DNA of 64,000 nt from Orobanche coerulescens. Lineage: Eukaryota > Streptophyta > Magnoliopsida > Lamiales > Orobanchaceae. A model generated the notes under the pieces. That model worked only from the letters and a program-made list of their open reading frames with translations, made no database searches and was not told the origin of the DNA. A program made the position numbers and the translations under genes. Location: NCBI GenBank assembly GCA_033398695.1, contig CM065816.1, forward strand, positions 130,731,358 to 130,795,357, written 5' to 3'. Positions within the stretch are counted from its first letter, which is position 1. Each line of letters begins with the position of its first letter. Shown piece after piece: positions 11,675-23,627 of this stretch.

Positions 11675-12909
11675 CTTAATACAAGAAAAGGGAAAATAAT
11701 TTTTCACAGTTTACCATGAGTACTTTACATGATAAAATTTTCAATAATGGGAGCGTTATTATTTTTCGGAACCAAGATATGGTCAAAACTACTTTCGATG
11801 CTATTGAAGGTGGCCAATAAAATTACTTTATCATGGTTCGAGTTGAATTTAAGCAGTAGATATAAGTCCTCTAAAATCTACCAATGATGAAGCCTAATTT
11901 GCATGCCATATCTATATATGTATGCAAATATATGTATATTTATAGATATAATCATATAGTCCTAGAAATATATCTATACACGTATATATGCAGTCAAAGA
12001 GGGGTCTTATGCCGCAATATTTATTAATTCAACGTGAATTTAATTTAATTCAAGTTGCTATAAGCAATTTGCTTTAATTTAATTAAAAATTATTAATGCA
12101 TCATACTTTTGGTTTAATTAAGCATAAATAAATTATGGAGTATAACATGCAATTAAAAATATTTAAAAGGCATCTAAAATTGCACATTGCAGATAGTAGG
12201 GTCTGTATTGTGTACTTTACTTGGTGAATAGGGGCAGAAAATGGGCTGAAAAATGGGACTGGCAAGCGGGTCGGGTCGGGTCAGATCTGGGTCAAGCTGG
12301 ACAGCAGGATGCAACTGGGTCGGGACTATACTGGAGTCGGGTCGGAGCTGGCATTGGGCTTTTTATGGTTCGGGGGGATCTGTTTCTTCTATCCCCCCCA
12401 AAAAAGGCAGATGGTCTGTCCAAGGCTCCCTCTGCTGCTCGGGACAGACGGCGAGCCTCATCATTCTCTTCTTTTTGGAAGTATAATAATTATAAAATAA
12501 AAATACATGAATAAGAGTCTGACTGTTCCGCAGATCAAACACATAACATCTTGTCTATAATAAGGCGGCGAAAAGAGCTTTGGGTATTTGTTCGTAGATC
12601 CCGTGGTACTGCAAGTTTTGGCCGGCACAACCTTTGAACACCAGGTTTGACGGAGGCGTAGGAGGATGAGTAGAGATGGATGTTTCAGTTAGGGTTTCGG
12701 CCGCGGGTTCCTATGCAGCAGACGGTTGCGGGGGATTAGGTTTCGGTGTCGGTTAGTGAAGAAGATGACCGGTCAGGGAAGGAGATGCAGGTGGCGGCTA
12801 GGGTTTCAGGGAAAATCCGATTTTCCCTTTTTTCTTTAGTTTCGGAATTTTGCAGAAAAAAACGAGAGGAATTTTTCTTGCTCAGTTGGGGGACTACGTG
12901 CTGATAACG
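11675..12909 (-). other. Untranslated leader of the minus-strand copia remnant
   Basis: AT-rich DNA (11700-12200) followed by GC-richer DNA without a coding signal. The minus-strand word CGTTATCAGCACG next to the LTR (about 12897-12909) is in the place of a primer-binding site. Similar words adjoin the copia LTR at 48365. The open frames at 12.2-12.5 kb are low-complexity (GGGTC-rich) and not supported. Confidence 0.45.
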
Positions 12910-13075
12910 AAAAATAACTGAGACAATAAAGTAGGGCAAAAGTTGTGTCTTATTCCATTGATGAGATCCCTTTAAATAGGGAGAAATACATACAAACAGG
13001 TCTTAGCCAAACCCTAACTAGGAAAGTCCATAAACTAACAGACTTAGGCACACAATGAGTATTATTCCTTTAACA
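12910..13075 (-). repeat. Short LTR of a minus-strand copia remnant
   Basis: In minus orientation it begins TGTTAAAGGAATAATACTC, has a TATTTAAA box and ends just before the TTATCAGCACG word. A length of about 166 bp suits small copia LTRs. The terminal CA is not clear, and the other LTR is not in the window. Confidence 0.5.
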
Positions 13076-14197
13076 TTTTGTACATTGAACATACCTCATC
13101 TATTTTAGTTAATTACTTAATTTTTGACATTAAAAAATCAAAACTTCATCCTTGAAAACATCCCCTAATCTCTTTTGAAGTCGGAATTGGTGCCCTAATA
13201 TAAAAATCAAAACTTCATCCTTCTCGTTCTACCACCAACATTTACCAGGCAAATGGAAGAAGATTCCACAATCTCTTTTAAAGTCGGAAAAATAAGGGCA
13301 GAGATTCGAGAGGAAGACGAACGAGGACATAACTGATAGAACGAGAAGAATGAGATAAAGAAACCCGTGAAAAACAGTGAGCCCTAATTTAAATACTTCA
13401 ACTATTATCCCATATCAATATCAAATCCTCTCGATCAAGGTTAAAAGACAAGGTTTGTGATGTTATATGTTCATTTGTTGCTCATTTTAGTCTTTTGGTA
13501 CTTGGTGGTTCATCTTTTTTTCTTCATTTTATCGTCGAATATGATGTAAGTTAATACTTGGTTGCTTTCGTTACAAGAGGGTATTCGTAATTGTCTCTCT
13601 GCTTACTGTACCGACTTTATGCTTTAACTATAGCATGATCATCTTAATAATCGAGTATGTAAACCTAACTAATACCTATTAGCAGCCACTTTCAGTTTCA
13701 TTCCAGATATTTCTGTGGATGGTTTTTAACTAGTAACTACCTTTAGTTTTTGCTATTAGCAGCCACTTTCAGTTTCATTCTAGATATTGCTATTGCTTAA
13801 TAAGATTTTAATTAGTAACTACCTTTAACTAGCAGCCACTCAATCATTTTTTGCCCTGTTTATTCAGATTACTTGAGCTGGTTTTAGTCATTTTATTAAA
13901 TGATCAGAAAAGTTCTTAAATCATTGAACTTTCTCCTTAAATTTTCTATGCACTAAATGTAAGTCAGCCAGTGTTACAGATCGGTTCCCGCTCTCATGTG
14001 TTACAGATGTAATACATCAATTGCAGCACTTTTTTTGCTAGTACTATGTCTATCCTTCTTCAGCTTACATACAATATATTAGCTATTTGGGTACTTATTA
14101 TGCTATTCATTTGAGTTTTAACTCGTGTATATTGATTCGTAATCATGTTCCATATATGAAGTCGTATTATGTGCGATATAATGGAAGTTGAGATGAA
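13076..14197. other. Upstream region of the FAR1-like pseudogene
   Basis: No gene found. Imperfect direct repeats are present: AAAATCAAAACTTCATCC occurs near 13135 and 13203, and CTCTTTTGAAGTCGG-like words recur. A second pair, AGCAGCCACTTTCAGTTTCATTC, lies near 13681 and 13758. It may contain the promoter and 5' UTR of the FAR1-like locus. Confidence 0.4.
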
Positions 14198-16016
14198 TTG
14201 CAACAGTATGCACATGGTTTATATATGGAGGAGGATACAACTTCTAATTCCAGTTCTAATGATGCGAAGAAGAACCTGAGTGGTAACAGTGCGGAGAATA
14301 TTCTACCTGAGTTCAGTTTTAAACTTATGGACGATGAATCCATAAAACAAATAGTTTTTCAATCTGTGGAGGCATCACGTAAATTCTACGCCGAGTGTGG
14401 CAGATATATAGGATTTGATATTCGAGTAAACCACACAAAGGTTCAAAATAATATTGCAAAAAATAGGGAGATGGAATGCACTTGGGCGGGAAGTCCAAAG
14501 ACCCCGAATGATGATGGAAAAAGAAAGTTGAAAGAGGAAACTAAATGTAATTGTCCAGCCCAGCTTCGTGTTGCTCTCCGTGGCAGTCAATACTATGTTA
14601 CTAAGTTCAACTCTTTTCACAGCCATGAATTAACAACTCCTGAAACTGCGCATCGTCTGAAAATTAACAGGTATGTGTGCGTTGTGAATGTTTATTTTTA
14701 CATGTATAACTTTGCACTTTATGTTGTACTGTATTTTTACAGGTATGTTGTGTTTTTCTAGGTACATATCAGCACCTGATAAGACTCTTTTGAGCTTATT
14801 CAATGAATCTGGTTTCCGAACCTGTCAGAGTGTAGATTTTTTGGAGCACGTTAATGGCGGGAATCTGTCGTTTATGATGCTTATAATTTTTATATAGGGA
14901 GAGGCAGGAGAGTGTTCGTGATGGTGATGCACACACCGCATTGCATCTACTAGATGGAATGAGTATCTTAGATCCAAATATATTTTTCAAATATGAAATC
15001 GGAGAGATAACTCACTCACTAAGTTATTTTGGACTGACCGGCTTTCGCGGAAGGCATATAAACAGTTTGGAGATGTGCTTGTATTCGACATTACATATAA
15101 GACCAATACCTACCGTTTTCCTATGATAATTTTATCGGATGTAGACAACCATTAACAAAATATTGTTTTTGGTGTTGCTATAATGTTTAATGAGACCATT
15201 GAGTCGTATAAATGGTTGTTAAAAGATTTTCTTGAAGCAATGAGAGATAAAGCTCCGGTGTCAGTGTTGACCGACCAAGATGCCGCCATGTGTGCAGCAA
15301 TTGAAGAAGTGTTTCCAAATGCAAAGCACAGATTGTGTAGTTGGCATTTACAGCGAAACTGCACCGAGAATGTAAAAGAACGTGGATTCTGTGGTGCTTT
15401 TAGTAGGTTATTGACGAAAAATTTATCAATTGAGAAATTTGAGGAAAAGTGGGTCAAATTGATTGATGATCATGGTGTTTCAGTCCATCCGTGGATTTAG
15501 AGACATATGCTAAGAAAGAACATTGGGGTGAGGCATTTTTTCGTGGACATTTTATGGGATTGATGAGGACCACACAGAGAGTCGAGTCATTGAATGCTCT
15601 TTTTAAACAACAGGGAAAGGCTGGTTACAAGATAACAGAATTTATAAAGCATTATCATCGTATCCTTGGTAAATCTAGATCTTCATTTCTAAAAGCTCAG
15701 GAAGATTCAGAAAGATACAAACCACGATTAAAGCAAGGCTAGCTATAGAGATTTCACAAGCATGCGTCGTCTGTTTATACGAAGGATGTCTTCCCTGTTG
15801 TCCAAGCATAAATATTTGAAGAACGAGGACTTGTGGTAGACCGTTCATGTAATAGAGTGAATCGTCAGTTCTACTACTCATTTGTCCATTATAGTTCAAA
15901 CAGAATAAAAATATGGTCTGTCGAGATTGATTTGGACAGCGGGAAATTTATATGTAATTGTCAAATGCTGGAGTCTGATGGGATACCATGCCTACATTTA
16001 TTTTGTGCATTCAAGT
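14198..16016 (+). pseudogene. FAR1/FHY3-related (MULE-derived) pseudogene, 5' part
   Basis: FAR1/FHY3 proteins are plant transcription factors domesticated from MULE transposases. Exon 1 (14198-14670) encodes the FAR1 DNA-binding domain (ASRKFYAECGRYIGFDIR; CNCPAQLRV; FNSFHSHEL). A 91-bp intron (14671-14761) joins in phase to YISAPDKTL. Further on come a MULE transposase core (FGDVLVFDITYKTNTYRFP, then VLTDQDAAM and RLCSWHLQRN) and a SWIM zinc finger (CNC...CLH at about 15955-15996). It is broken by an in-frame TAA near 15152, a frameshift near 15495 and another stop near 15810, plus decay around 14860-14930. At 16016 the reading frame is cut by the copia element and resumes at 28460. Confidence 0.88.
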
Positions 16017-17214
16017 TGTTGGGATAACAAAAACTCTGTATCGATGCTGTTGGGATAAACAAACCCTGTATCGATTGTATTGTTAGAATGTTTTGACAAT
16101 ATGCCAAATCCTGCATACCGCCAATAGCTGTATCGAAAAGATGATCAAGTATCAACCTGTATCGAAGACTTCTCGCAATCCCAACCATACAATAAATCTA
16201 TCATACAACAAAGAGTCCCGCAAAGCTAAGTATGGAAGCTGTCTCGAAATATCAATACAGCAGTCCTTCCATACAACCCTCAAACAGGACAAGAAGGAAT
16301 CTTCAGTATTCGCTAGAAGTCAAGTCCCGTTTGATAAAGAAGTATTTAAATACTAAAGAATAAAGTATTTAAATACTGTAAGTCATCAGAAGATCTTCAA
16401 ATCCCACAATATCTGGATCTCAGTCTATTCAAGTCAAATATCAAGTTGTCGCAGAATCTTGCTCAACGGATCTATTTCAACGGATATATTTCAGAGGCTA
16501 TATATATCTCCAGAGTTTGAAGATCATCGACAGATTCATACATACACACGACTTACAAACCAACAAGTGCTTACACGAATATTCAGAGCAAAACATATCT
16601 CCCAAAGATTTCTGCTATTCTGATAGAAGAGATATACAGTGCTCAAACCGCGAACAACACATCATCAGCTATAAGCTCATAAAGTCAAAGATGTTGTTCA
16701 AATATTGTTCTCACCCTTGAACAAACCCATCAGCCCTGTGTGGACTGAGAAACTTTGCTATTTCCGAACTGTGTGTGACGGACTTGCATTGAAGAAGACG
16801 AAGCTTCAGAACTGTGTGTGAAGAAGCCAGTCACGTGTTAGCTCAAACCAATCTGTGTGAATGGTTGAAAGCTAAGATCTTTATATCAATCTGTGTGAAC
16901 GATATATTGATTAGGTTTGGTTATAATTACATAGTTGTGTACGCAATAATTATAATAAACTTTTTACTCCTATGTGGAGGACCAGTAGACGTAGAGGGGT
17001 TTACCTCGAACCACTTTAAATATTGTGTTATTTACCTTCTGCCTTTATTATTTTATTAATTGTGATTATTTAAGTATACACTGCACACCGAGTTGCTGTA
17101 TCCTCAGCAACTTACTGTATTAAAGACTTCCGCTATGGACTTAGATTTGAAAACCGTACAGCTTGTTGTTTAAAACACTTTCCAAGCTGTATCCTATATA
17201 CTTAGTGGCCAACA
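16017..17214 (+). repeat. 5' LTR (1198 bp) of the Sirevirus-like element
   Basis: Begins TGTTGGGATAACAAAA and ends TTAGTGGCCAACA. Compared with the 3' LTR it carries one extra 14-bp unit near 16457-16485 (two GGAT(C/A)TATTTCA copies instead of one), which accounts for the whole length difference. Confidence 0.93.
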
Positions 17215-17216
17215 AG

Positions 17217-17227
17217 TGGTATCGGAA
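17217..17227 (+). other. Primer-binding site of the copia element
   Basis: TGGTATCGGAA starts two bases after the 5' LTR end and matches the initiator-methionine-tRNA site used by most plant copia elements, with changes in the last bases. Confidence 0.75.
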
Positions 17228-17324
17228 CGGTTGATTCTAAAAGGAATCAGTCGTATTTTTAACTGAGTCAGATCCAAAATCACTTATTTTTATAAAACGG
17301 TCTTTTTCATTCCTACATTCTCAT

Positions 17325-19109
17325 ATGGATACATCAATGATCAACAAAGTTCCTATGTTCTCTATTAATGAGTTTGATGATTGGAGAATCAGGATGGAGG
17401 CTCATCTTGCAGCAATGCACGAAGAGATGATCTTTGTAATACAGGATGGCCCCATCAAGATAATGAATGTAAATCCGGCCCTTAGGATTGAAGGCCAAGC
17501 TCATGCTGAGATGCTTGAAAAAGAGCGCGAACAATGTACTTCTGACGAAAGAAAGCGCACCAACCTCGACAATATTGCGAAGAATGCGCTGTTTGTCACC
17601 CTTGAGAAATGCACATTCTCTAAGGTAAAGAGCTGTAAATCAGCCAAGGATATCTGGGATAAACTAAAGTTGATTTGTGAGGGAACTGAGCTCTCAAAAG
17701 AAAACAAGATTTCAAAATTAACTCGGCAATTTGAATCTTTTGAAATGAAACCAACTGAAACACTTGAGGAACTTGACCTCAGATTCACTGGAATTGTTGG
17801 TGAACTTGAAGCTTTGGTCAAAATTTATACTCAAAGGGAGAAAAACCTAAAAAATTTCAGATCTCTCCATACCCGATGGGACATTAAGACCACAGCTATG
17901 CGTGTGTCGTGTAATCTTAGTAAAATATCTACTTTTGATCTCTTTTCTGACCTCAAAGCATTTGAGTACGATATAGACATGAGAGAGAAAGCTGAAGAAT
18001 CTCCTGCTAGGACTACAGCCTTAGCCGCTGTATCCAACCGTCGACACAGCATGCCCAGCCCATCAAAGCCTAATTACAAGAATGCTGGCAGCGACGACGA
18101 CATCCTATCGCAAGATGAAATGGCGCTCCTCATGCACAAGTTCAAAAAGTTCACCAGGCAGTCTGGAAAGACTCCCTACAGGCCCAAGCCTGTTCACAAG
18201 GTAAGTACTGAAACCTCCTCTGGCGACGCTAACATGTGCTATAATTGCAGGAAACCAGGACATTATGCAAACAAATGTCCTCATCCCAAAGTTCAAAGGT
18301 TGCCGGAAGCCGAGCAACAAGAGAGGGATGAACAAAGACGTGCTTGAAAAAACAAGCTCAAGGCACTGATAGGATAATCAGAAGCCTCCCCCGCACCATC
18401 CAAATCCGAAGAATGTCTTCAGGTAGTCACTGAAAGTGACTCATCTGACGATGAATTCGAAGATAAGGCATATATGTGCTTTATGGAAAAGGACATTCCG
18501 GAAGAAGAAGATAGCGATGATGAGGTAATCTCAACCTCAATTATTCCAGTAAATGCATCGCATACTTTCGAAAACATGATGAATGAATTTAAGAATATTC
18601 AAAAATCTCACGAGACTTTGAAAAATGAAAACATTCAGCTTCAACTTTCCAACAGAGAGCTGAAAGAAGAAAACGACTTGCTGAAGATGAACTATGAAAA
18701 TATGTCAATTGATTGTGAAAACAGCAAGGTCGAGCATGAAAAACTCGTGGTGAGCAATCATCAACTTGCTCATGAACTAAGTGAGACTAAGTCTCAAAAT
18801 GAAAGCAAGACAAATGATTTTGTTCAACTTCAAGCAAAATTTAATACTCTCGAAAAGCGAGAAGGCGAACTTGAGACCATTCTGAAATCTTTCGAGAAAT
18901 CATCTAAAAGAATGGAAGAAATTCTGAGCACTGGGCAACATGCTCATGATAAAAGTGGCTTAGGATACAGCTCATTTTCCAACAAAGGGAAAACTAGTAC
19001 TGTGTTTGTCAGGACTGTGGAACACATTCCTGTATCGGAAGAAACTCCTAGTCCTGTGAAGGAACCTGCTGCTCTGCGAAAAGCAAAGGCTGTCATTCCG
19101 CCCCCGTAA
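17325..19109 (+). pseudogene. gag: Copia Gag with coiled-coil C-terminal extension
   Basis: Gag builds the particle and binds element RNA. The frame opens MDTSMINKVPMFSINEFDDW. A UBN2-type Gag core follows (AKDIWDKLKLICEG; SFEMKPTETLEELDLRF), then a CCHC knuckle CYNCRKPGHYANKC (about 18237-18278). The same frame meets a TGA at 18345 and a TAA near 18373. It then reopens into an acidic segment and a Glu/Lys/Asn-rich stretch (18560-18950) likely to be a coiled coil. Long coiled-coil Gag tails suit Sireviruses. Another stop at about 19107 ends this block, although the same frame continues readably into a Gln/His-rich linker. Confidence 0.8.
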
Positions 19110-20578
19110 TCCTATTCGAGACAGCGGAATCATAAGCCATTCCAACCTATAAGGCGCACGCAACAGCATGCTCACCGAGCATATCAACAACACCAACAGC
19201 CGTTCAGAAAGAAGGCTGTATCCAAATACCAAAGGCCCACACGGCAGTACTGTCAGTACAGCACGCCTAGGTACTGGATACAGGAGCCTCATTATCCATC
19301 AAGAAAGCAGGTGTTCGCACAGCATCGACAACAGCTTTGGGAATCTAACTAGAAACCCTGAAGGCAAGCTGTAAGGCCAAAGAAAATAGCTCCACCTCCG
19401 AGACGGCATAAGTACTGGATTAATAATAATAACCCCAATTTTTACATGCATAATGATTATCATGGATACAGTAACTACGTACATGCCCCACGTAGATACC
19501 GCAAAACTGTACCAAATGTAACCTACAGTAAGCCAATTGCTGTGAAGAAAATTTGGATACCAAAAAGCACTAACATTCACAGACTCAACAATCAAAGAGG
19601 ACCTAAATCTACCTAATTTGTTTGCTACAGGACATTTTGGAGAAGGACATATGGTACTTCGACAGCGGATGATCCCGGCATATGACAGGAGATAGAAGCA
19701 AGCTATCATATTTCGTAGAAGGTCGCGGTCCAAAAGTGCGCTTCGGTGATAAATCTAAAGGAAGAACAAGAGGAAAAGGAAACCTTTTTGTCGGAAAATT
19801 CAAAGTCACCGATGTAGCTCATGTTGAAGGCTTACAGTACAATCTACTTAGTATTAGCCAGTTCTGTGACAAACAGTTCTCGGTGAAATTCTATATAGAT
19901 CATTGTAGAGTCAAGAACATCCTGACCAATGAAGTTGTGCTCACAGGAAGCAGATCAGGTAATATGTATATTGCTGACTGGATGCCTACGAGCTCCACAA
20001 TTCCTTATTTTGTTGCCAAAGGCACTGAAGATCTAAGCTGGTTATGGCACAAGAGGATGTCACACGTTAACTTCAAGACGATAAACAAGCTCTCAAGAAA
20101 GGGACTGGTTAGAGGATTGCCAAATGTATCATTCCAAAAAGACAGTGTATGTGGACCATGTCAAAAAGGCAAGCAAATCAAGTCCACCCTGAAGAGAAAA
20201 TCCTACCTTTCAACCCACAGAATTATGGAAATGCTACATATGGATCTCTATGGTCCTGTAAACCCGGTAAGTTTGGGAGGTAAGAAATATTGTCTCGTTA
20301 TTGTTGATGATTATTCCAGGCATACTTGTACAATTTTCCTAAGCAAGAAGAAGGAAACAACATCAAAGCTGCCCGAGCTCCTGAGAAAGCTTCAAAATGA
20401 AAAAGGATCGAGTATCATGTCCATTCGTTCCGACAGAGGTACAAAATTTACTAACCGCTTTATAGAGCAATACTGTTCGGAAAATGGGATACAGCATGAA
20501 TACTCAGCTTCCCGTACACCTCAAAAAATGGTGTTGCCGAGCGAAAGAACAGGACGCTGAAGGAAGCAACAAGGACAA
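19110..20578 (+). pseudogene. pol: Copia pol, 5' part: linker, protease and integrase
   Basis: A basic Gln/His-rich linker ends in VKKIWIPKST. The aspartic-protease active site (WYFDSG, about 19652-19669) is directly followed by an in-frame TGA at 19670, where Cys is usual. The GAG-pre-integrase zinc region follows (HKRMSHVNFKTINKL ... CGPCQKGK, about 20047-20175). The integrase core shows its first Asp in LHMDLYGPV and second Asp in SIRSDRGTKF. The frame then breaks at an A-run (about 20524-20529), consistent with loss of one base. The third catalytic residue lies past that break. Confidence 0.82.
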
Positions 20579-22827
20579 TGATTGCCGCAAGCAAGTTGCC
20601 ACAGCATTTCTGGGGCGAAGCAACCAATACAGCATGTTATACTCAAAATCGCTATATCTTCAACAAGCACCACAACAAAACAGCATATGAGGTATGGAAC
20701 AACAAAACTCCGCTAGTTTCGTATTTTCACATTTTTGGATGCAGGTGCTATGTGTTGAACAATGGAAAGGATCAACTTAGAACCTTCGATGTGAAGTCGG
20801 ATGAAGGAATATTTGTAGGATATTCCTCCATCAGCAAAGCTTACAGGATCTTTAATAAATGGAACCTGACGATCAAGGAATCGGTTTATGTAGTGTTCGA
20901 CGAACCTCACCATGACCCTACAGGAGCAGAAGCTGTTACTCAGAACATCCACCAACTTTCCATTTTAGATCCACCAACTCCCATAGAACCTGTTGTTGAC
21001 CTAGAAATCAACCCCGCAGCTGTAAGAATCGACGTAGATGAAGCCGATGCTATACAAGGTGAAGCCGAAACTACAGCAACTCAAGATACAATACGGGACC
21101 CCGAATTAGAACCCGACCGAATATGGTTGAGAGATCACCCGCAAGAGCTGATCATTGGAGACATTAATGCTGGTGTTACTACCCGTAGGAGAATACAGAG
21201 TACACAAGGAAATGTACTGTGTGCACAAGAAGAACCAGATACTGAGATATCACCATTCCCTGAATGGAAATCTCAATCCGAGATTAGAAGACTCAATATG
21301 TGTACTATTGCTGTATTCTTAGCCCAGTCCGAACCTGTTTCTACCATAGAAGCTCTCAACAATTCTCATTGGATAACATCTATGGAAGAAGAGCTTAACG
21401 GTTTCGAAAGAAACAACGTATGGTATCTTGTACCCAGACCTACGCATCAATCAGTAATTGGTACCAAATGGGTATTTAGAAACAAGAAGGATCGAAATGG
21501 ACTCATAATAAGGAATAAATCAAGGCTAGTCACCCAAGGCTATAGACAGGAAGAAGGCATAGACTATGATGAGACGTTTGCCCTTGTAGCCAGACTAGAA
21601 GCTAATAGGATATTTTTAGCCTTTGCCGCCCATAAAAGCTTCATTGTATACCAAATGGACGTCAAAAGTGCATTCCTAAATGGAGACCTTGTCGAAGAAG
21701 TTTATGTTGAACAACCACCAGGGTTTGCCTACACATACGGCGTAGACCTAGTATATAGGCTAAGGAAAGCACTGTATGGACTTAAGTAAGCCCCTAGAGC
21801 ATGGTACGAGACCCTGTCCCAGTATCTAACCGATAATGGATTTGAGAAAGGAGCTGTGGACAAGACCTTGTTCAAAATACAAGAAGGTGATGACCTTCTA
21901 ATGGTGCAAATATATGTAGATGATATAATTTTTGGTTCACCTAACCTTGCTTTGTGTCAAAGGTTTTCTCATCTTATGCAACGTAAATTTGAAATGAGTA
22001 TGATGGGAGAACTTAGTTATTTCCTAGGTTTGCAGGTAAAGCAGTTGCCTATAGGTATTTTTATCAACCAGGAAAAATACAGCAAGGAGCTTCTCAACAA
22101 ATTTGGAATGAACACTTCCAAATCATCGCCAACCCCCATGAGCACATCCATGCAAATTAGTGCTGATGAAGCCGGAAAGCCGGTTGACCAATCACTCTAC
22201 AGGAAGCTTATTGGCTCTCTCCTGTACCTAACGGCTAGCAGGCCCGATATCCAGTTTGCTGTAGGAGTGTGTGCGAGATATCAAGTAGCACCTAAAGAAT
22301 CACACTTCAATACAGCTAAATGAATCCTGAAGTATATTAAAAGAACAGTCGATGTAGGACTATGGTATCCTAAAGAAGACGGATTCGATTTAGTTAGCTA
22401 CAGCGACTCGGATCTCGGAGGCTGCAAGCTAGATAGGAAGAGTACAAGTGGAACTTGTCACTTTCTTGGACCTAGACTTGTGTCTTGGTTCAGCAAGAAG
22501 CAATTGGCAAACTCACTTTCCACGGCTGAATCAGAGTACTATGCTGCTGGTAGTTGCTGTATGCATATCCTTTGGATGCGACAACAGTTGTCAGATTATG
22601 GAATTGAAGCCAAGTAAACGCCCATCATGTGCGATAGCACGAGTGCAATTGCAATAATGCACAACCCTGTATTGCACTCGCGCACTAAGCATATCAACAT
22701 GAAGCATCATTTCATCAGGAATCATGTCGAGAACAAGGATGTTCGGCTGGAAAAAGTTCATACTTATATCCAGTTGGCCGACATATTCACCAAGCCTCTC
22801 GACACAACAAGATTCAACATGCTTTGA
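20578..22827 (+). pseudogene. pol: Copia pol, 3' part: integrase end, reverse transcriptase and RNase H
   Basis: The first block completes the integrase and its GKGQY-like C-terminal region ([21 protein letters not shown]). The reverse transcriptase begins [20 protein letters not shown], with its catalytic motif intact as IYVDDIIFG (about 21907-21933). A TAA at 21787 splits it where LKQAPRAW is the family rule, a TGA lies at 22321 and another TAA near 22615. RNase H shows SYSDSDLGG, STSGTCHFLG and the ESEYYA active-site segment. The tail ends DIFTKPLDTTRF, the usual copia end. All three stops could come from single C-to-T changes. Confidence 0.85.
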
Positions 22828-23627
22828 CAAGAATTGGGATTGCTACATCCTGACTCCCTGTAAGTATTTACTGTTTTTACTCAACAATTGAGGGGGAATG
22901 CTGTAAGACCCAAGAATACTGTATACACCATTAATTATATGTACACTCAGAGCCTTCAATACAACACTGTAGGGAACAAAGCGATATGAATCATCCTACA
23001 GCTGACGTGTGCAATAATTAAGGGGGAATACAGTATGACCCATGAATACAGCATTAATCCAAAAGTTGTTGTATGGAATTGAAATCTTTATGTACCTTTT
23101 AAGGGGGAACGCTGTATCATCGCGGATACAGCACATACTATGGGAAATCGATTCATTATATATTATAATATTTCATTTTAAAAACAATTTTTGTCCACGT
23201 GCCCTGTTTTCATGTCAAACGTCTTTTACATTAAATGCCTTACACGACATTTGGACAATCGAATCTTAATAGCCGCGATGTTTCAAATTGTTTAATATTT
23301 AATACTACTGTTTCAGGTATTAAGGGTAATATGAAATGTCAGAAGTGGGACCCGCTCCTATTTTAAAATTAAATGGATAAGTGTACCAATTACACTCAGT
23401 CCATCGTGACCGTTCATTTTAAACACCGGTTCCCATCCCTTAAATCTGACCATTCGTTCTCTGAAAACCCTTCTTCGCCGCCTACTATAAAAGGACTGTA
23501 AATGCCATTTGAGGCTCTTTACGCCTTCTGCATAATTTAAGAGCACTCGAGCATTCAGCCTAGAAGATTTTTCTGTGTTTACAACATTTTTCTTGAATCT
23601 TTTTCACCGTTACTTGAGAAATCATCA
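22828..23627 (+). other. Pol-to-third-ORF spacer with repeated polypurine tracts
   Basis: About 800 bp without a gene. Three purine tracts of the form AGGGGGAA lie at 22891, 23021 and about 23102. Each is followed by a CTGTA or CAGTA word. A TATAAAA sequence at 23486-23492 lies 136 bp before the ATG at 23628 and could be an internal promoter. Confidence 0.6.
23486..23492 (+). promoter_or_regulatory. Possible internal TATA box for the third coding region
   Basis: TATAAAA sits in a locally GC-rich stretch (CGCCGCC upstream), 136 bp before the first ATG of the env-like-position coding region. This is inference from position only. Confidence 0.35.

Noticed and set aside
12221..12514. Three overlapping plus-strand frames
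   Set aside because: Low-complexity GGGTC-rich sequence; three frames open at once is a sign of composition, not coding.
16093..17059. Frames in the 5' LTR of the copia element with copies in the 3' LTR (27347-28299)
   Set aside because: They lie in LTR sequence and are preserved only because the LTRs are identical copies.
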